This document shows positions 42,764 to 55,561 of a stretch of DNA of 64,000 nt, in pieces. How positions within the stretch are numbered: position 1 is the stretch's first letter; the number at the start of each line of letters is the position of its first letter. The stretch spans positions 30,277,048 through 30,341,047 of the forward strand of contig JBCFYV010000001.1 in assembly GCA_039000515.1 (NCBI GenBank). The letters run 5' to 3'. A program made the position numbers and the translations under genes. The notes under the pieces are model-generated. The model was not told the DNA's origin. It searched no databases and was given only the letters and a program-made list of their open reading frames with translations. Origin of the DNA: Timema cristinae. Taxonomy: Eukaryota > Arthropoda > Insecta > Phasmatodea > Timematidae.

Positions 42764-42980
42764 GTATGTGATAACGACACTCTGCGGGGACGCCTGCCAC
42801 TGTCCCGACATGGTCATCGCCGTCCTCTTCTGGATAGGATATTTCAACTCGGCGCTCAACCCCCTCATATACGCGTATTTCAACCGGGACTTCCGGGAGG
42901 CGTTCAAGAACACCCTCCAGTGCGCGTTCCCCTGCTGCTTCAGCTGTTGGAAGTCACCCACCCCCACGCAATATGTTTAG
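42764..42980 (+). CDS. Octbeta2R: Beta-adrenergic-like octopamine receptor, last coding exon (TM7 and C-tail)
   Basis: Starts after CTTCGACAG; its first G completes Trp from the TM6 exon. It adds 71 residues to a TAG at 42978-42980. Extracellular loop 3 has [16 protein letters not shown]7 is [16 protein letters not shown] with NPLIY at residues 32-36, the conserved NPxxY switch. Helix 8 is [13 protein letters not shown], followed by a cysteine cluster (Cys 53, 57, 58, 61), likely palmitoylation sites. The protein ends PTPTQYV. Clearly GC-richer than its flanks. [29 protein letters not shown] strongly indicates the Octbeta subfamily. The methionine upstream at 42687 is intronic and not the start. 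The tail is short for the family, and the frame stays open for 35 codons beyond the TAG. Confidence 0.93.
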
Positions 42981-43088
42981 CTAGACCTCGTTGGCACCTC
43001 GTCGGACCGGGCCGTGAGGACTTACAGCCAGGTGGCCTTGAACCGGATTGACCTTCAGGGTCAAGGTCAGTTCACCTTGGGGTGCTAG
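42981..43088 (+). other. In-frame extension beyond the receptor stop (possible readthrough)
   Basis: After TAG CTA G there are 35 sense codons before the next in-frame TAG (43086-43088). The extension begins LDLVGTSSDRAVRTYSQVAL and stays GC-rich, like the exon, then falls back to AT-rich DNA soon after. The peptide contains an SSDRAVRTYS stretch which, from memory, resembles an R-A-x-x-x-Y-S motif in the tails of some Octbeta receptors. This could be programmed readthrough, a recent premature stop or a chance open GC-rich 3' UTR. Confidence 0.4.
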
Positions 43089-43826
43089 CGCTAACATCAA
43101 TCCTTATAATCTTCCATAAAGACCTTGTTTTTTTTGGGGAGGGGGAGAGATCCTACTTCCCTTAAAAGTGTATTAATCTATTTTTGTGGTGCATGTGTCG
43201 ACAAAATTGATTCCCCTTGACTATTAGTAATAATATGTAGGGAAAAGATTTACTAATTATTTAGTGATTTAACCTAAGAGGGAATTAGAGACTAGACTGT
43301 TATTGAACGTAGTTGTAAAAACCCTTATGGAATGCGGCACTTTCTTATAAAAAAAATGTTAAAGACAAATAATCAGGAAGAGCTATTATGTATATAAATA
43401 TTGTGCTACGATAATTAGATAATACTATTAGTTTGGACTGTTTAATTACAACAGTATGTAGTTATGAAACAAATAACGTACCAGCACGGGTACTGAAAAT
43501 TTCTTAAACGAGCTTTTATTCTGCTAACAAATATTTGTTTAATATTAGTTCCTATTCTTCAGAATACGTAAATAATCAAATAAGTAAAATAACATAAGTT
43601 ATTGTTTGTATTTATAAAACGTTTTTATATTGTCACGAATGTCATAAATTGATGACAAGTCTTTTTTCAACCATTTTATCCCACCGTCTGTAGTTTAAAA
43701 TCTACTGGCTCCAAGATTATTTTAACGAGCTACCTTGTGCAAATTACATTGGGGTGAAATTAGTTTAATACCAAAATGATATTTATAACAAGTTGTTATA
43801 ATTTATCACTGAGCAACAACCAAAGC

Positions 43827-43832
43827 AATAAA
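43827..43832 (+). terminator. Candidate polyadenylation signal AATAAA
   Basis: First canonical AATAAA I find downstream of the receptor stop, about 850 bases into the 3' UTR, followed by a T/GT-rich stretch (AGTGTTTATTTTGTC, 43867-43881). AATAAA is frequent by chance in AT-rich DNA, so this is only a candidate. Confidence 0.4.
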
Positions 43833-43888
43833 GCCCATTGTTCTACAGTGGTATACTGATTCACTAAGTGTTTATTTTGTCATCACTT

Positions 43889-44607
43889 TTATACATAAAC
43901 AGGAGATTTTTATGAATTATATATGTCGTAATATTTCTTTTATATATTAATAATAATCTGTACTTATAAAATGCATGGTTTATTTTATATTTTGTATGTT
44001 AAGTTTATCTCCTATATGAACAATAAGTAAATATAGTTACGTAATATGAGATTAAATGCTACCCAAAACAATGGGTGCTTGAAACATACTCAATGAATCT
44101 AGAATAATAAATTTTTAGTAAGCTACAAACAACAGCCACTCAATTGTGAATAATTAACAAACGTCAGGGTGCATGGAATAATGTATACATTAATAAGATC
44201 AGAATATCTACTCTATATAAATACATACATAAATAAACACATAGATACATACATAAATACATAAATACATACATAATAAACCAATCAAATATTTTATTTT
44301 ATTGATATTAATATAAACATACGCGCGTACACAAATACACATAAACATATCACAATCCTTCATTATAATTTTAAGGTTATTTAACAATTGAGAATTTTTG
44401 TCACAAAGGCTATAATTTAAAGTATTTTAATGACTTTAACAAATTATTTTGTGTTTAGTAAATTAGTTATATTTATTGATATATATATATATATATCTTC
44501 TCGAAATGTAATCTGTTTAGAATCTTGATATGTTGAGTAAAATTTTTAATAAGCCATCAATTAAGAATATTTTAATAATATTTGACTGTACAGTAAATTT
44601 AAACAAG
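43889..44607. other. Unannotated DNA downstream of the receptor with (ATAC)n
   Basis: No gene. An imperfect ATAC/ACAT microsatellite lies at about 44218-44280, and a short (AT)n near 44478-44496. Confidence 0.5.
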
Positions 44608-44645
44608 GTGCAAATAACCCAAGCGGGTAGTAAGATGCAGTTCTA
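44608..44645 (+). mobile_element. SINE shared-tail fragment
   Basis: GGTGCAAATAACCCAAGCGG, then GTAGTAAGATGCAGTT: an isolated copy of the A/B tail with an intact ACCCAAGCGGGT hairpin. Confidence 0.6.
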
Positions 44646-46094
44646 TAAAAATAACCAACAAATAATAATGTTATCAGGGTAACTAGCAACCTGAGTATAT
44701 AAACAAAGTTTTAAGTACTTCATCTTGCTGAAGAAATGTTTTTAAATTGAAATAACGTAACGTTACTAAACCAAGTTTAAGTCTCAAAATAATGGACTAC
44801 GTAAGCCTCTACCAAAATTAGAAGGATTGGTAAAGGATTTAGGAGGAAAAGGTTCGGATTATAAGTCAATCTATCTGTGGTTGGCTACCTAGTAGCTAGG
44901 TAGCTAATTGCACCATCTATTTATATTTTTAATTAAATATAATAATTGAAAAACGTGGAGGATCAATTGAAATATAAAGAAAGATAGTATATTTCTCACT
45001 TTCAATATCCAGAGAAAATGTGTATACTCCTTAGATATAAGACTTAACCTGGCAAATTTAAAAAAACTATTACTAAATAACACGTAAATATATTCTTTAT
45101 GTGTTTTAATAATTATTACTAATAACACATGAGGGCTTTACTCGTATAAACATATTAAATTGAACTTATAGTGAGTTAAATTCCATAATAACCACTCAGA
45201 CCCATTATGTATAGCTTTGACTTTACCAGTAGTCAAACCTTTGAAATTTGTATAGGATATTGTGCTTCGTTCTAAAATATAAAGTAGTTTAGAAATTGTC
45301 ACGAACACTATTACACTTCGCGGTCGATCAGCTTTAAGGCACAATCAATATATTCTCTTTATTCGTGGATCTAGATATAATTAAAATGAATGGATTACGT
45401 TTAAATTAAATTAAAATTAATCCGTTAAAATTTACATACGTATTACATCTTTTGTTATTTTGAGAATTGTAAATGATATTGAAATTAAAACTAGTGAAAA
45501 ATTAGGAAAATTATTTGAGTTTATTTATTAAAAATAATATGCGTGCTTTTGAGAAATGTGTGAAAACATTTAGTAATATTTATACCATTAAATTTGGATA
45601 TATTTTAAGTTGTATCTCATTTTTAATGATGTCATAATTCTAAAAATAGTTCTATTTAATATTTTATTCTTTTTTTCCTAACTGATTAAATATTTTTAAA
45701 TGATGATTATCATAGTCACAGGAACGTAAGATTTGATATTAAAATCAATAAATAGATGGTTGCATAAGATCCGTTTAAACAGTTTTTCAATTATTTAAAT
45801 ATTTATTCTGGTTTAATAAGGCTTTTAAAATAAAAACTCATTTTGACCTCTTATTATATTTTAATTGTCAAGTTAAGCTTAATATTTCAACAACAAAAAC
45901 TATAGTTTATTTCAAGGTTTTAAAGCGGCCGTGAAATAAAATGGGGTACTTGAAGTAAGTAAAGGTATTCATTATTAGTGTTTAATACATGTATTACAAA
46001 TTTATATTTGGTATAAAGCTATTTTAATCCGAACAGATACAGCCTTTATTATAATATTGGTTGAACTTTTTCACAGCCTATAATGAATGCAAGT
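44646..46094. other. Unannotated AT-rich DNA
   Basis: No exon or repeat recognised. The adjoining minus frames (44904-45128, 45138-45344) have no domain. Confidence 0.45.
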
Positions 46095-46320
46095 TGATGC
46101 TTGGCGTATTATCCTCATACTAACACTAATGGAGTTGGGATGGTAAAGTTAAAATTAATATTAAATGTATCCTCATTTTCATTTAATGATTGTGAACAAC
46201 TCTATTACAAAGAAAAATATCCTCAGTAAGTCCAGCCAAGCTTAAATTTCCCACCTCCCCTTAACAGGCAAACCAGAACAAAAATTTTTGAAACTTTAGC
46301 TATCAAACCAAGAATGTTAA
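46095..46320 (-). mobile_element. Highly diverged SINE family B copy
   Basis: Recognised by ACTAATGGAGTTGGGATGGT, AAATGTATCCTCATTTTCAT and TATCCTCAGTAAGTCCAGCC in the family order. The ends are lost. Confidence 0.45.
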
Positions 46321-47389
46321 TATAAAAACAACTATTAAAAGTAAACATCAAAAGGATTTTGTTTTAGTCCATGATTCTAAACTTCTTAAAAATAAAAATT
46401 AGCAAACAAACACACACAAAAAGTAAACACAAAAAATATTGGATAAAAGTGCAACACAATATACACTAATTTTTGTACCTATCTATCTTATTTTGGGAAT
46501 GGTTAACGTCAGTGTTTTTCTTTACACTCCATCATCTACTATGACTTAGCCTGTTTACTCTTCACTATCTCTTTAAGTCGTGAAAAACATTCCTTGCCCG
46601 ACTTTGTCTTCTTAGGGGGTGGTTACAAAAAGCTACAAGAGAATATTTGCATACTAAACACTTTTTCGTTTCTTTGGAGATAGAAGATGTAACACAATTT
46701 GTGCATGCACAAAAAAAAAACAAGAGAAGGGAAGGATAGGAAGATTGGGAGGGCCTAAGGTATAGTCAAGAAAGGAAACCGAATATAAATTCCACTTATT
46801 TCTTAAACGATCAGAGAAACAATAGAAAAATAGTTAATCTCATTCGTGGATTTTGTTTATAGTTGAGAAGTTCAAGCAAAAAATTCATTTAGGCCTATTT
46901 GTTATTATATTCCCAAAAATGAAGTAAAATTTATTTATAACAAAATACTACCATATCTCCTTCTAAATAAAGCTATTACTAGCTAAATGGAATATTATTA
47001 TTACTATGCTAGGCTCTAAAAGTTTTATAATAATGTATAGATTAAATATTTATCAATACTATACATATATAAAAAGTAATACAAATGAGCCGTTTTATTA
47101 AATAATATCAACTTTTTTAAAAACCTAATCATTTTAAGTGGTTGTATCTAAATCAATGTATTCGTTTACAAAACAGAAATGTTTACAAAATGTGAAAATC
47201 CATTTAGATAACTTTAAATTTAGTGAATCTTTACTTTTTGTGTGTGGCCAAACCTAAAATTGGGAGTTCTAAAATTATATCTGTCCCTGGTCACAAATAT
47301 GAATCAGTTTGATGGATTTTTTCAAACTTGTAGTTAGATGTTATAAAGAAATATCTCAGGACATTTTTATTTTGACCGTACCTTTAAAT
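46321..47389. other. Unannotated AT-rich DNA
   Basis: No gene or repeat family recognised. Confidence 0.45.
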
Positions 47390-47900
47390 TAAGGGTAGCT
47401 TACTGATGAGTGAGTTTTTTGAATTCCAAATATTTTGAAAATGGCTTTTATGGTCATGTTCAAATTTACTATCTAGGGAGTGTTGAATTCCCAATAACAT
47501 TGTATACTTTGATTTTGGGTAAAAGCTCGTTAAAAGGTAGTTTACTGATGAATGCTTTTTCTAATTTTGAATGTTTCAAAACATGGATATGGCAATTTAG
47601 CTCAAAATGGGTATTTGTTAAGTTTGTTTCTTTTTATATATGGTTTTCTAAAATAAAAATCATTGTGGTTAATTTAAAAAAATAAATATAAAGCTCTTAT
47701 AATTTTATTCAAAGTAGGTATAGGGAGACTATTTCACATGATCAATAAAAATATATGTTTGTTTTTCTAAAATAAATTAATTTAAAGGTAGCAATTTAAA
47801 GGTACTTCCAATAGATTGTAAAAAATTATATTTTTATCTATATTGACCTTGAAGATTGAGCTCAAAATTGGTATCTGGGAATAGGTTTTCATGGTAAATA
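47390..47900. repeat. Degenerate tandem repeat, period about 145 bp
   Basis: GGGTAGCTTACTGATGAGTG (47394 on) recurs as AAGGTAGTTTACTGATGAAT (about 47535). TTTTGAAAATGGC, AGCTCAAAATGGGTATTTG and AGCTCAAAATTGGTATCTGG mark equivalent positions in successive units. Old satellite-like array. The 91-codon plus frame at 47410-47685 lies in it and is not a convincing gene. Confidence 0.5.
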
Positions 47901-48668
47901 AGAATATTTTTAGCGTAGTTTATAAATATTTTTTATTTGAAATTTGTCAAAAACATTTTAACAGATTGGTTTAAAATGTATTTATGAATAGCGTTGATTG
48001 GTATTAACATAGTGATGTGAAAGTTACTTCACGTTAGTTTATACTGAAAACCTATTTTTGATATTTTTCTTCCGAGCTATAAAACAATGCACTATAACCT
48101 TTGTGCAATTGTGTTATTGAGCAATATAATACTAAACTTAGAACTTTGTTAAGATATTTATACGTTTAAAAAAATACATGAAAAATGGCATAAATGCTTA
48201 TTTTCAATTGAAAATTGTAACTTTCTTTATTCACAATTTTATTTAAAGGGGATTAAATTGCTTTATAAAATGTGAACAAAATCATTTAAGTCATTACTCG
48301 TTATTAAAAAATGTCTTACCTTCATGTCAAAACATTTAGTGTGAAACTTTTTAAGTTAATATCTTCAACGTCTCATTGTGATGCAAGCTGAAGGAATGTT
48401 TTTGAAAGGTTGGTTGCGTGTGGTTCGGGTTCATTAAACTCTTTGACTTTCTCCCGAAGGTAACGGAGACAAGGAAACACTTAGTTCCAGTGCAGACCAT
48501 CCCCTCCCCCTGGTCGTTCCCCGACTGCCAATCAAATTAAAGGTCTCTTGGACTTGATCACGTATCACCAGAGTGAAAAAGTGGCCCAAGGATCACACTA
48601 ATAGTATTTTACATAACACCTTCAATAATATATGAACACGTGGTATACAACATTTCAAGCTCATTTAG
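47901..48668. other. Unannotated, with a GC-richer block
   Basis: Around 48380-48600 the composition shifts (GTGTGGTTCGGGTTCATTAA; CCATCCCCTCCCCCTGGTCG). I see neither an open frame with splice sites nor a tRNA-like motif there. Confidence 0.35.
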
Positions 48669-48885
48669 ACTGGTTCTATGGTAACTGGAAGATCGGTGTT
48701 CGAGACCAGCCAAATGTACCAAGGGTTGTATTAAATTAATGATTTTACACTCTTCCTACACAAAAATTCGGGTACTTTTCCTTTAAATTATACCTTAATC
48801 ATCTCTGTAGCATAAGCGTTATTAATATATTAAGTTATATACGTACAGCCCAAACGGGTAGTGAGACCAGGATTAAAAAACATAG
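48669..48885 (+). mobile_element. SINE family B copy
   Basis: Head GATCGGTGTTCGAGACCAGC, body TACACTCTTCCTACACAAAA and TTCGGGTACTTTTCCTTTAA, tail CCCAAACGGGTAGTGAGACC. Moderately diverged, tail present. Confidence 0.65.
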
Positions 48886-51800
48886 CGACTTAACTAAAAC
48901 TATTATTATAAAAATCTATGAAATTATTAAGTAGACCTTTATCACGGTAAGGTTTGTGATGCATAAGGGACATTACTTCGAATAGCTTTTTGGTAAAAGT
49001 TTAACATTCATGATATGTGGAGTGCAATAATTTTGTTTAGCTGCAAGTTGTGTACCCAAGGTCTAATAACTCAATTTTAATAATCATATTAAATAAAATA
49101 TATTTTAAAACATATATTATTCTCATAATATAATTTATAAACCCTTTAAGTTATTATTTTGTTTCTAGTGTGTGTGTATGTTTACATTACAACCAAAACT
49201 ATATATATGCTTTATATTTATATATACAATGTATATATATTAGATTTATTGGTTTGGGTAATAATCCGTTATTTTAAACATACGAAGTAAAGAATCCTCA
49301 TCTATTTAAAAACACCAAATATGGAATGTCAGTTAAAAATATTTCACATATTTTGAAAATTAGAATCTTCAATGCCTTAATCTATATTTATTAATTATTA
49401 TTTCTTAAATTAATAGCATTGGAATTTTAGTGTAATGAATTTCTATAAATGTATATGAAATTATTGTCTGTGTTTTTGCAGTTTTTATAACAATTTTTTT
49501 TAACAAAATATGTCAAATATTGTTTCATTACAAATATAAATTATAATTTAATCACATGGTGATATAAACAAATCTCTAAGATCCCATGAGCATATCGGCA
49601 ATAGATGAGACGCCTTTTATATTGAGGAAGATATATGTTTAACAATACACATTTTTATCTAGACAAATTCCAAGTGTTTAATATTGAAAACAAATCCAAA
49701 TTTTATTGTTATTTTTTAAGTTTTGCCACCTTTTTTCATGCTTACTTCAATATTTACATAGGCAATCATCAAAATAATTCTGGCTAAGCAAATATTATGT
49801 AATATCTTCAAACATAAACATTATGATGTTCAATTATCATTCTATAAAAACAACAATATTAAAATAAATCCATAATTTAAATATAACTGGATACGTTTTG
49901 AATAACATGTCCATGATATTAGTAAGCAAGTGGGTGGTATTTAGACACAATTATTTATTAAATTTAGGATTCCTCTTTATTAATGATTATATTATGAAAT
50001 ATACTTGACTGAAATAATATTTTTTTAATTTATGGAAATATAAATATAATTTTTTTAAATAATGAATATTTTGGTAAAAGATTTAAGAAAATACGTATGC
50101 TAAGCTTTAAAAACTAAATACCATAGAATTTTTCTAATAATTGTATTATGGAGACATTTACGCTTTGTGTTATTATTTATTATTCGTGATGTTAATGTAT
50201 GTGTCTGTATGCACAAGTCTTACATCAATGTGGTTATTATAGATAGTGCTAATGAAAAACAAGCAATTTTTAGTTTTAATTATTTTTTATGGACAAGCGC
50301 AATTTTACCTATTTTTATTTATCTATTTTGTCTATTTTTCCTTCCCGAGTTTTTTTCATACTTACTGGTGAGATAGAAGGTTAAAATTAGACAAATAATT
50401 TCCTGAAAATCTAAGAATGATGTCAAAAATCATAAATTTAAGGAAAATTAAAAAGGGGCCGAATTTGTTTTCCTAAAAATTCCCCATTCATACCTTACAG
50501 GCCAAAAAAATCAAGTTTGTCCTATCATGCTGAAATTTGAGTTTCAGCGGCTTAGAACACTGCTTAACTCAACCATTCTGTAATTTTTTAATATAGAAAT
50601 TCCAGACGGCTAAACCTAAATCAATACTTAGATGGTATCAAAAATTGCTATTTTTTGTTTAATTTTCAATAAATTTTAAATCTCGGTATTTTCAAAGCTG
50701 GTAAACAAAATTACACCATTGGTTCTTCAAATTTCGATACAACTGACCCTCAATTGTTATCCAAATGGAAGATAGGCTGAGAAAGGTGAGGCATATAATA
50801 AAAAAAAATATTTCAGTAGAGGTAGAAAACTAAATTGGTCAATAATGTAGAAGGGATGCTTCAAATAACAAAAAGTTAAAAATTTAATCTTGCCAAAACT
50901 AAAAGAATTAGCTACCCATTAGTGTGGTAGAAGATTGAAATTTTCTAGCAAGCTGTTAGGACCACCCCAAATCGTAATAATGGCTTTAACATTCTTAATT
51001 TAAAAAATGAAGTAGCCTTAAAAAATAAAAGTTCCCATTAAAATTTTACAAAACAAAAAACACTTTTTGATAGATATAGTATTATATAAAATTGAATTAT
51101 TTGATTAAATAAAAACGGTCAAACTGAAATACCCGGAATGGATTGAACATTTAAAATTAAAAGTTGGAGTGCAGGAAATAGTCATGGCTGGAAATTTTCA
51201 AAAATTGAAATTGTCAACCATTTATCAGTGAGGCAAAGAATTGAATTTTAGCTATATGATAAAGAAACCACATGAAAAGTTAAAAAAATTATTAAAATTT
51301 GAAATTACAAAATTGGAGGGTGAGTGTGGAAGTAGGGAAATTGAGGATGAGAAAAAAATTACAAAATTATAGAAAAATACCTTTTGGAAAGGTATAAAAT
51401 ATAAATTTCACAAATAGCTATAAAAGCATTAAAAAAATTAAAATCACATCTGAATTGAATAAGGACTTAGAAATATCAAAAACTAATATAAAAATGTCTA
51501 ACTGTGGTGAAAATGTTATTACTTGCAAGTCGTTAGAACGACCTCTTCAAATACAGAAAATACAAATTTTTAAATTGCTTCTAAGAAATGAGATTCCAAA
51601 ATTATCCAAGCCCATAGAAAAAAACTTCTTGGTATGGAATAAAATTGAATGTTGGCATAAGAGTAAATGTACCTTGTGGGAGAACTTAGTGATGTCAGAA
51701 CAAATGGAATTACAAAATTGATAAACGGTTAATATGAGAGCTAGAAATTGATACAACTAATGTAGAACACTATTTTAGGTGTGGTTGAAAATTCAAATTA

Positions 51801-52320
51801 GGCAGGCCCGGAAAATAAACTCGTCAGATAGCCAAATAAGTCTTAAAATTTCAAAATGGAAACGTGGGAACTGGAAAGGATTGGAGGGGAGGGACAGTAA
51901 CTTGATATTAATTCTCAATTAACTATTAGAATATCTACCGTTCAGGGGGGAAGAAAATTTATATTTGTCAGATTGGTAAAAAGATCACCCACGAGAGCAT
52001 AAAAGTTCAAAGGTTTGGAAATAAAATAATAGGCGTCCAAATCATACATGAAAATTGAGAGCAGGGAGGGCCAAAGCTACTGAAATAATACAAACAAAAA
52101 CATTTGATTCATAACAGTTGGGCTAGAAATCCCTTGTCCAAAAAGTTAATGCTTAGTTGTGCCGCGGTCACTGACTAGAAGAATTATATACATAGTTTAA
52201 TTAAGCAATGGTCACCGATTAGGAGGATTATAGTCACATTTTGTCCACGATCCCTGCTCAGGAGTATTATCTTCATAGCTTAGTTGGGACTCGTTTCCAC
52301 TAATATTCTTGCCCTATAAT
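48886..52320. other. Unannotated AT-rich DNA
   Basis: A 3.4-kb stretch without a supportable gene. 50400-52100 is A-rich on the plus strand with loosely recurring phrases (GAAATTTTC, TACAAAATTG, AGTTAAAAA), possibly an ancient repeat beyond recognition. Frames at 50167-50376 and 51455-51721 (plus) and 51547-51756 (minus) have no domain, and the last two overlap on opposite strands. Confidence 0.4.
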
Positions 52321-52376
52321 AGGTTGAGCACGCTTAGGTTAGGTTAAACTAGGTTAAGTTTGGTTAGATTAGATTA
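52321..52376 (+). repeat. Degenerate TTAGG-like run
   Basis: AGGTTGAGCACGCTTAGGTT, AGGTTAAACTAGGTTAAGTT, TGGTTAGATTAG: interrupted TTAGG-type pentamers like the arthropod telomere motif, but too short and degenerate to be certain. Confidence 0.35.
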
Positions 52377-52714
52377 TCATTTAATCTACATGCCATCCAT
52401 CTCTTTCTATTTTAAGCTAAGCTTGAAAAACATTTACAGAAAACCATATTGAAGCGCCACAACAGCCGTGGCCAAGTTAGTACACAAGTACGCTTCGCCT
52501 TGTTTACAATCCCAAGAATGAACGCGTGGTCTTAATTTAATGTGGGATTAGCAATAGCCTTTTTAAAGCAGGTCATAACATGCTTACATTACCCAGCTGT
52601 AATACGCATAAAATATTAATATGTTAAACAAAAAACCTAAAAATAAAGAATACCCAAGATAAAGCTAATTTTAATGGGGATCCTTGGATCCTGAATGCTG
52701 TTGTTACTTACATA

Positions 52715-52723
<9 letters not shown>

Positions 52724-52749
<26 letters not shown>

Positions 52750-53010
52750 GCATCGCGTATTACTATCCGTTCAGGTAATGGTAGGGAGATTGTGAGATGA
52801 AATGAAGGACTTACAGTTTAACGTGGGATCCGAACCACGGTGAAGGCCTGGCATTCCACATATTCACAAGTTGTGATTAATACACATCTTGTCAGAGGTG
52901 AAGGAAGGGTTGGACAATCAGATAAATCTGTGCCGGAACCGAAGATTGAGCCCCGGACTCCCAAACAGAAGTCCGACACCTTACCCCTAGACCACCAGGT
53001 CACCTACATA
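52724..53010 (-). mobile_element. SINE family A with internal deletion
   Basis: (ATT)n tail at 52718-52749, then a shortened shared tail (TATTACTATCCGTTCAGG) that joins directly to the body. This loses about 20 bases of the tail/body junction. The body CCACGGTGAAGGCCTGGCAT and head CCACCAGGTCACCT are intact; the B box is mutated (GATTGAGCCCC). No clear target duplication. The overlapping frames here on both strands are not genes. Confidence 0.85.
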
Positions 53011-53472
53011 AATATATATAGATAAACTATCAACTATACAGAAGCGACATAGTAATAAAATAAACATCTTCTTGTGATATATATGGGTGAACTACGATGC
53101 CTATTTTATTACGTATGTCTCTATAATGATTTAATATTTCATTTGATTATTTTATAGTCATCTTAAATGTATAATGAGATCATTTTATTAATTAAAACTA
53201 GCACACGCACCCTGATGAAGACTGGCTCGAATAATAGTAAACTATATATAGAAATAAAACCTCTTTGTTTTGGCTAAAACTAAACTATTCGTATCTGACA
53301 CTATTTAACTTGTGTTAATTAATTATTATTAATTCATTAATTATTATTAAACACTTGATATTGACGCCTGGGGCTTCCCAATTACTGCGAGTTTTCCTCA
53401 AGCAATATTACACTCTTGGTTTTAAAGACAGGACCCTATACTCTCCTCTTCATTTCTACACACCATATGTAT

Positions 53473-53498
53473 GCGCGCGCACACACACACACACACAC

Positions 53499-53531
<33 letters not shown>
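53473..53531. repeat. Compound (CG)(CA)n(TA)n microsatellite
   Basis: CGCGCG, then (CA) about 12 units, then (TA) about 14 units. Confidence 0.95.
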
Positions 53532-53535
<4 letters not shown>

Positions 53536-55561
53536 TAATATAATATTATATTAACACGAAAGAGAACAGTGGTTTAGTGTTCTAGGTCACGCTGAGTCTA
53601 TCTTGAGTGTCTTTTTGGTGAAATAGAATTTAAGGTTACTATACAGGCATGCGAAATAAAAAAGAGAGTAAAGACGTCAGCCTTGAGGAATAAATTTGAA
53701 GGGGTTTTCCTGTTCTGCATGGTTATTTGTAAAAGTAACACTTGAGTTAACCCCCCCCAACACGAACTGCATGAGTTGTGAATAAAGGGTTGAACTGGGG
53801 TGGGGTGGCCAAGGATAAAGAAAGGATATTTGGTTTAACGGAATCACCCTTACGAAATATATTATTGTTATTTTGAGAATTTAAAGCTTCTGATTCTTTA
53901 ATGTTTCCATTTTTAGGGTTTCTATCAAATAGTAGTTGATATGGAAAAGGGGAGTATTAGAAGTATGACATGGTATAAAACCATTATTTTGGATCAATGA
54001 ACCCTTGACAGTGATTAGAAAAACCAATTTTTATTCCTTGCCTAGCCTTATTCTTATCCTATTTCATTGATGTCTTAGAAAAAATCTACCACTTATTTTA
54101 TTATTTATCTGCATATTATAATGATGTCTTAAAATTGGTATTTTTGAACACAATATTTATAGAAATACAATTATTTTTGATGGATTCTAGTAGGATAAAA
54201 GTTATTTTAATTTAAATATTCTTTCAAAAATAAGTGCATACCTAGTTTTTTTATTAAGTGACGGAGGTATTTAGATCAAAACACAAATTAAAATTAGTTG
54301 TGTGGAAATCTTTTTAAAAATTTATAAAAGGCGGAGTTTTTATTTGAATTCATTCCAAAATTCTAATCAAACAAGTACTTTAAGGCCTTTGGCCATGTCG
54401 AGTGAAAATCTAAAGCCTATTTTGTGATATGATGGACGGGAGGGGTAAAGGCGTGGCGTGGCTTCACAACTGACCAAACTATCCTTCTGTGCCAACAAGA
54501 AAAAATGGATCATGGAAACCGTAGATGGCACTAGCTATCGGACAGGTCTTGCGGAAAAATCATACGTTTGAAAATATCAGTTTTCTCAAGAGCGAGTGAA
54601 ATTTGTATGTTAATATTTTCAACACCCCTTCTGGGATAGTGAATTGATGTTTATTAATTGCTACATTTTCTTTCTTTCTTTTTTTTGTTATGAAGCCGCC
54701 AGTTTTATATTGACAAATATCAATTTTATCCATATTTGATCACTGTTAAAATTATAGTGGAGGTGTATATATAAGAGTATAACTTAATCAACACGATTAT
54801 ATTCTTGAGCAAACCGTGTTCATAAATAAAACTTTAAAATAATAAAAATTCTTGAAGATAACTATTTGTTGCCATGGCTCTGCATTTCCACGCCAAATGA
54901 AATGGCCCAATCGCCTTAACTGGAAAGGTTAAAATTACTAACTAGCAGTATGTATTGAAGTAAAATTTTATTCTCTATAACGTTTTCGTGTTAATTTTGT
55001 CTTTTAAGTCAATACTAACGTGAGATTATACACGTACGGTAAACTCGATAGTAAATCTTCACTAATTAAACATTTTTTAAGAATATCACATTTATTAACT
55101 ATTGGGCTTATCAATCTTTCAAGTATTTTTTTTATTTAATCAATAAATGTATTTGAATAGAACCTTATTCAAGATCTTTAACACCTTAACCAAACTATTT
55201 TTTTTTTTGCAACTATAAGAAAAGAAAATACACTTATTTATAATTTTCAATTGATTAATACTAGGATTACATGGTTAAACCATGTAATTAGAAAAAATGT
55301 GTGATTGATTAGTAATTAGTTTATCCATATGTTTTTTAAATAAAGTTATATTAGCCTAAGTAGCGACACACTCTAAATTTCAAATATTTTAAAATTATTT
55401 TAATAAATTAAGATTGGGCCATAATTTGTAAATGATACAATTATCATATTGTAATAATTTAAAAGTTTGTGAGAAAAGGAAAAACATCCTTAAATAGGAT
55501 TTTAATTTTTTTTTAAATTATAAAACTGATATCAAAATATATTTAAATGGTGTCACATTTT
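53532..55561. other. Unannotated DNA
   Basis: No exon recognised. 54400-54600 is GC-richer (GGAGGGGTAAAGGCGTGGCG) without a coding or RNA signature. Confidence 0.45.

Noticed and set aside
52818..53025. Two opposite-strand 61-codon frames
   Set aside because: Both lie inside a family A SINE copy. Identical sequence occurs in other copies of the family.
53206..53292. CCTGATGAAGACTGGCTCGA motif resembling a retroelement UTR
   Set aside because: Too short and isolated, with no coding remnant nearby.
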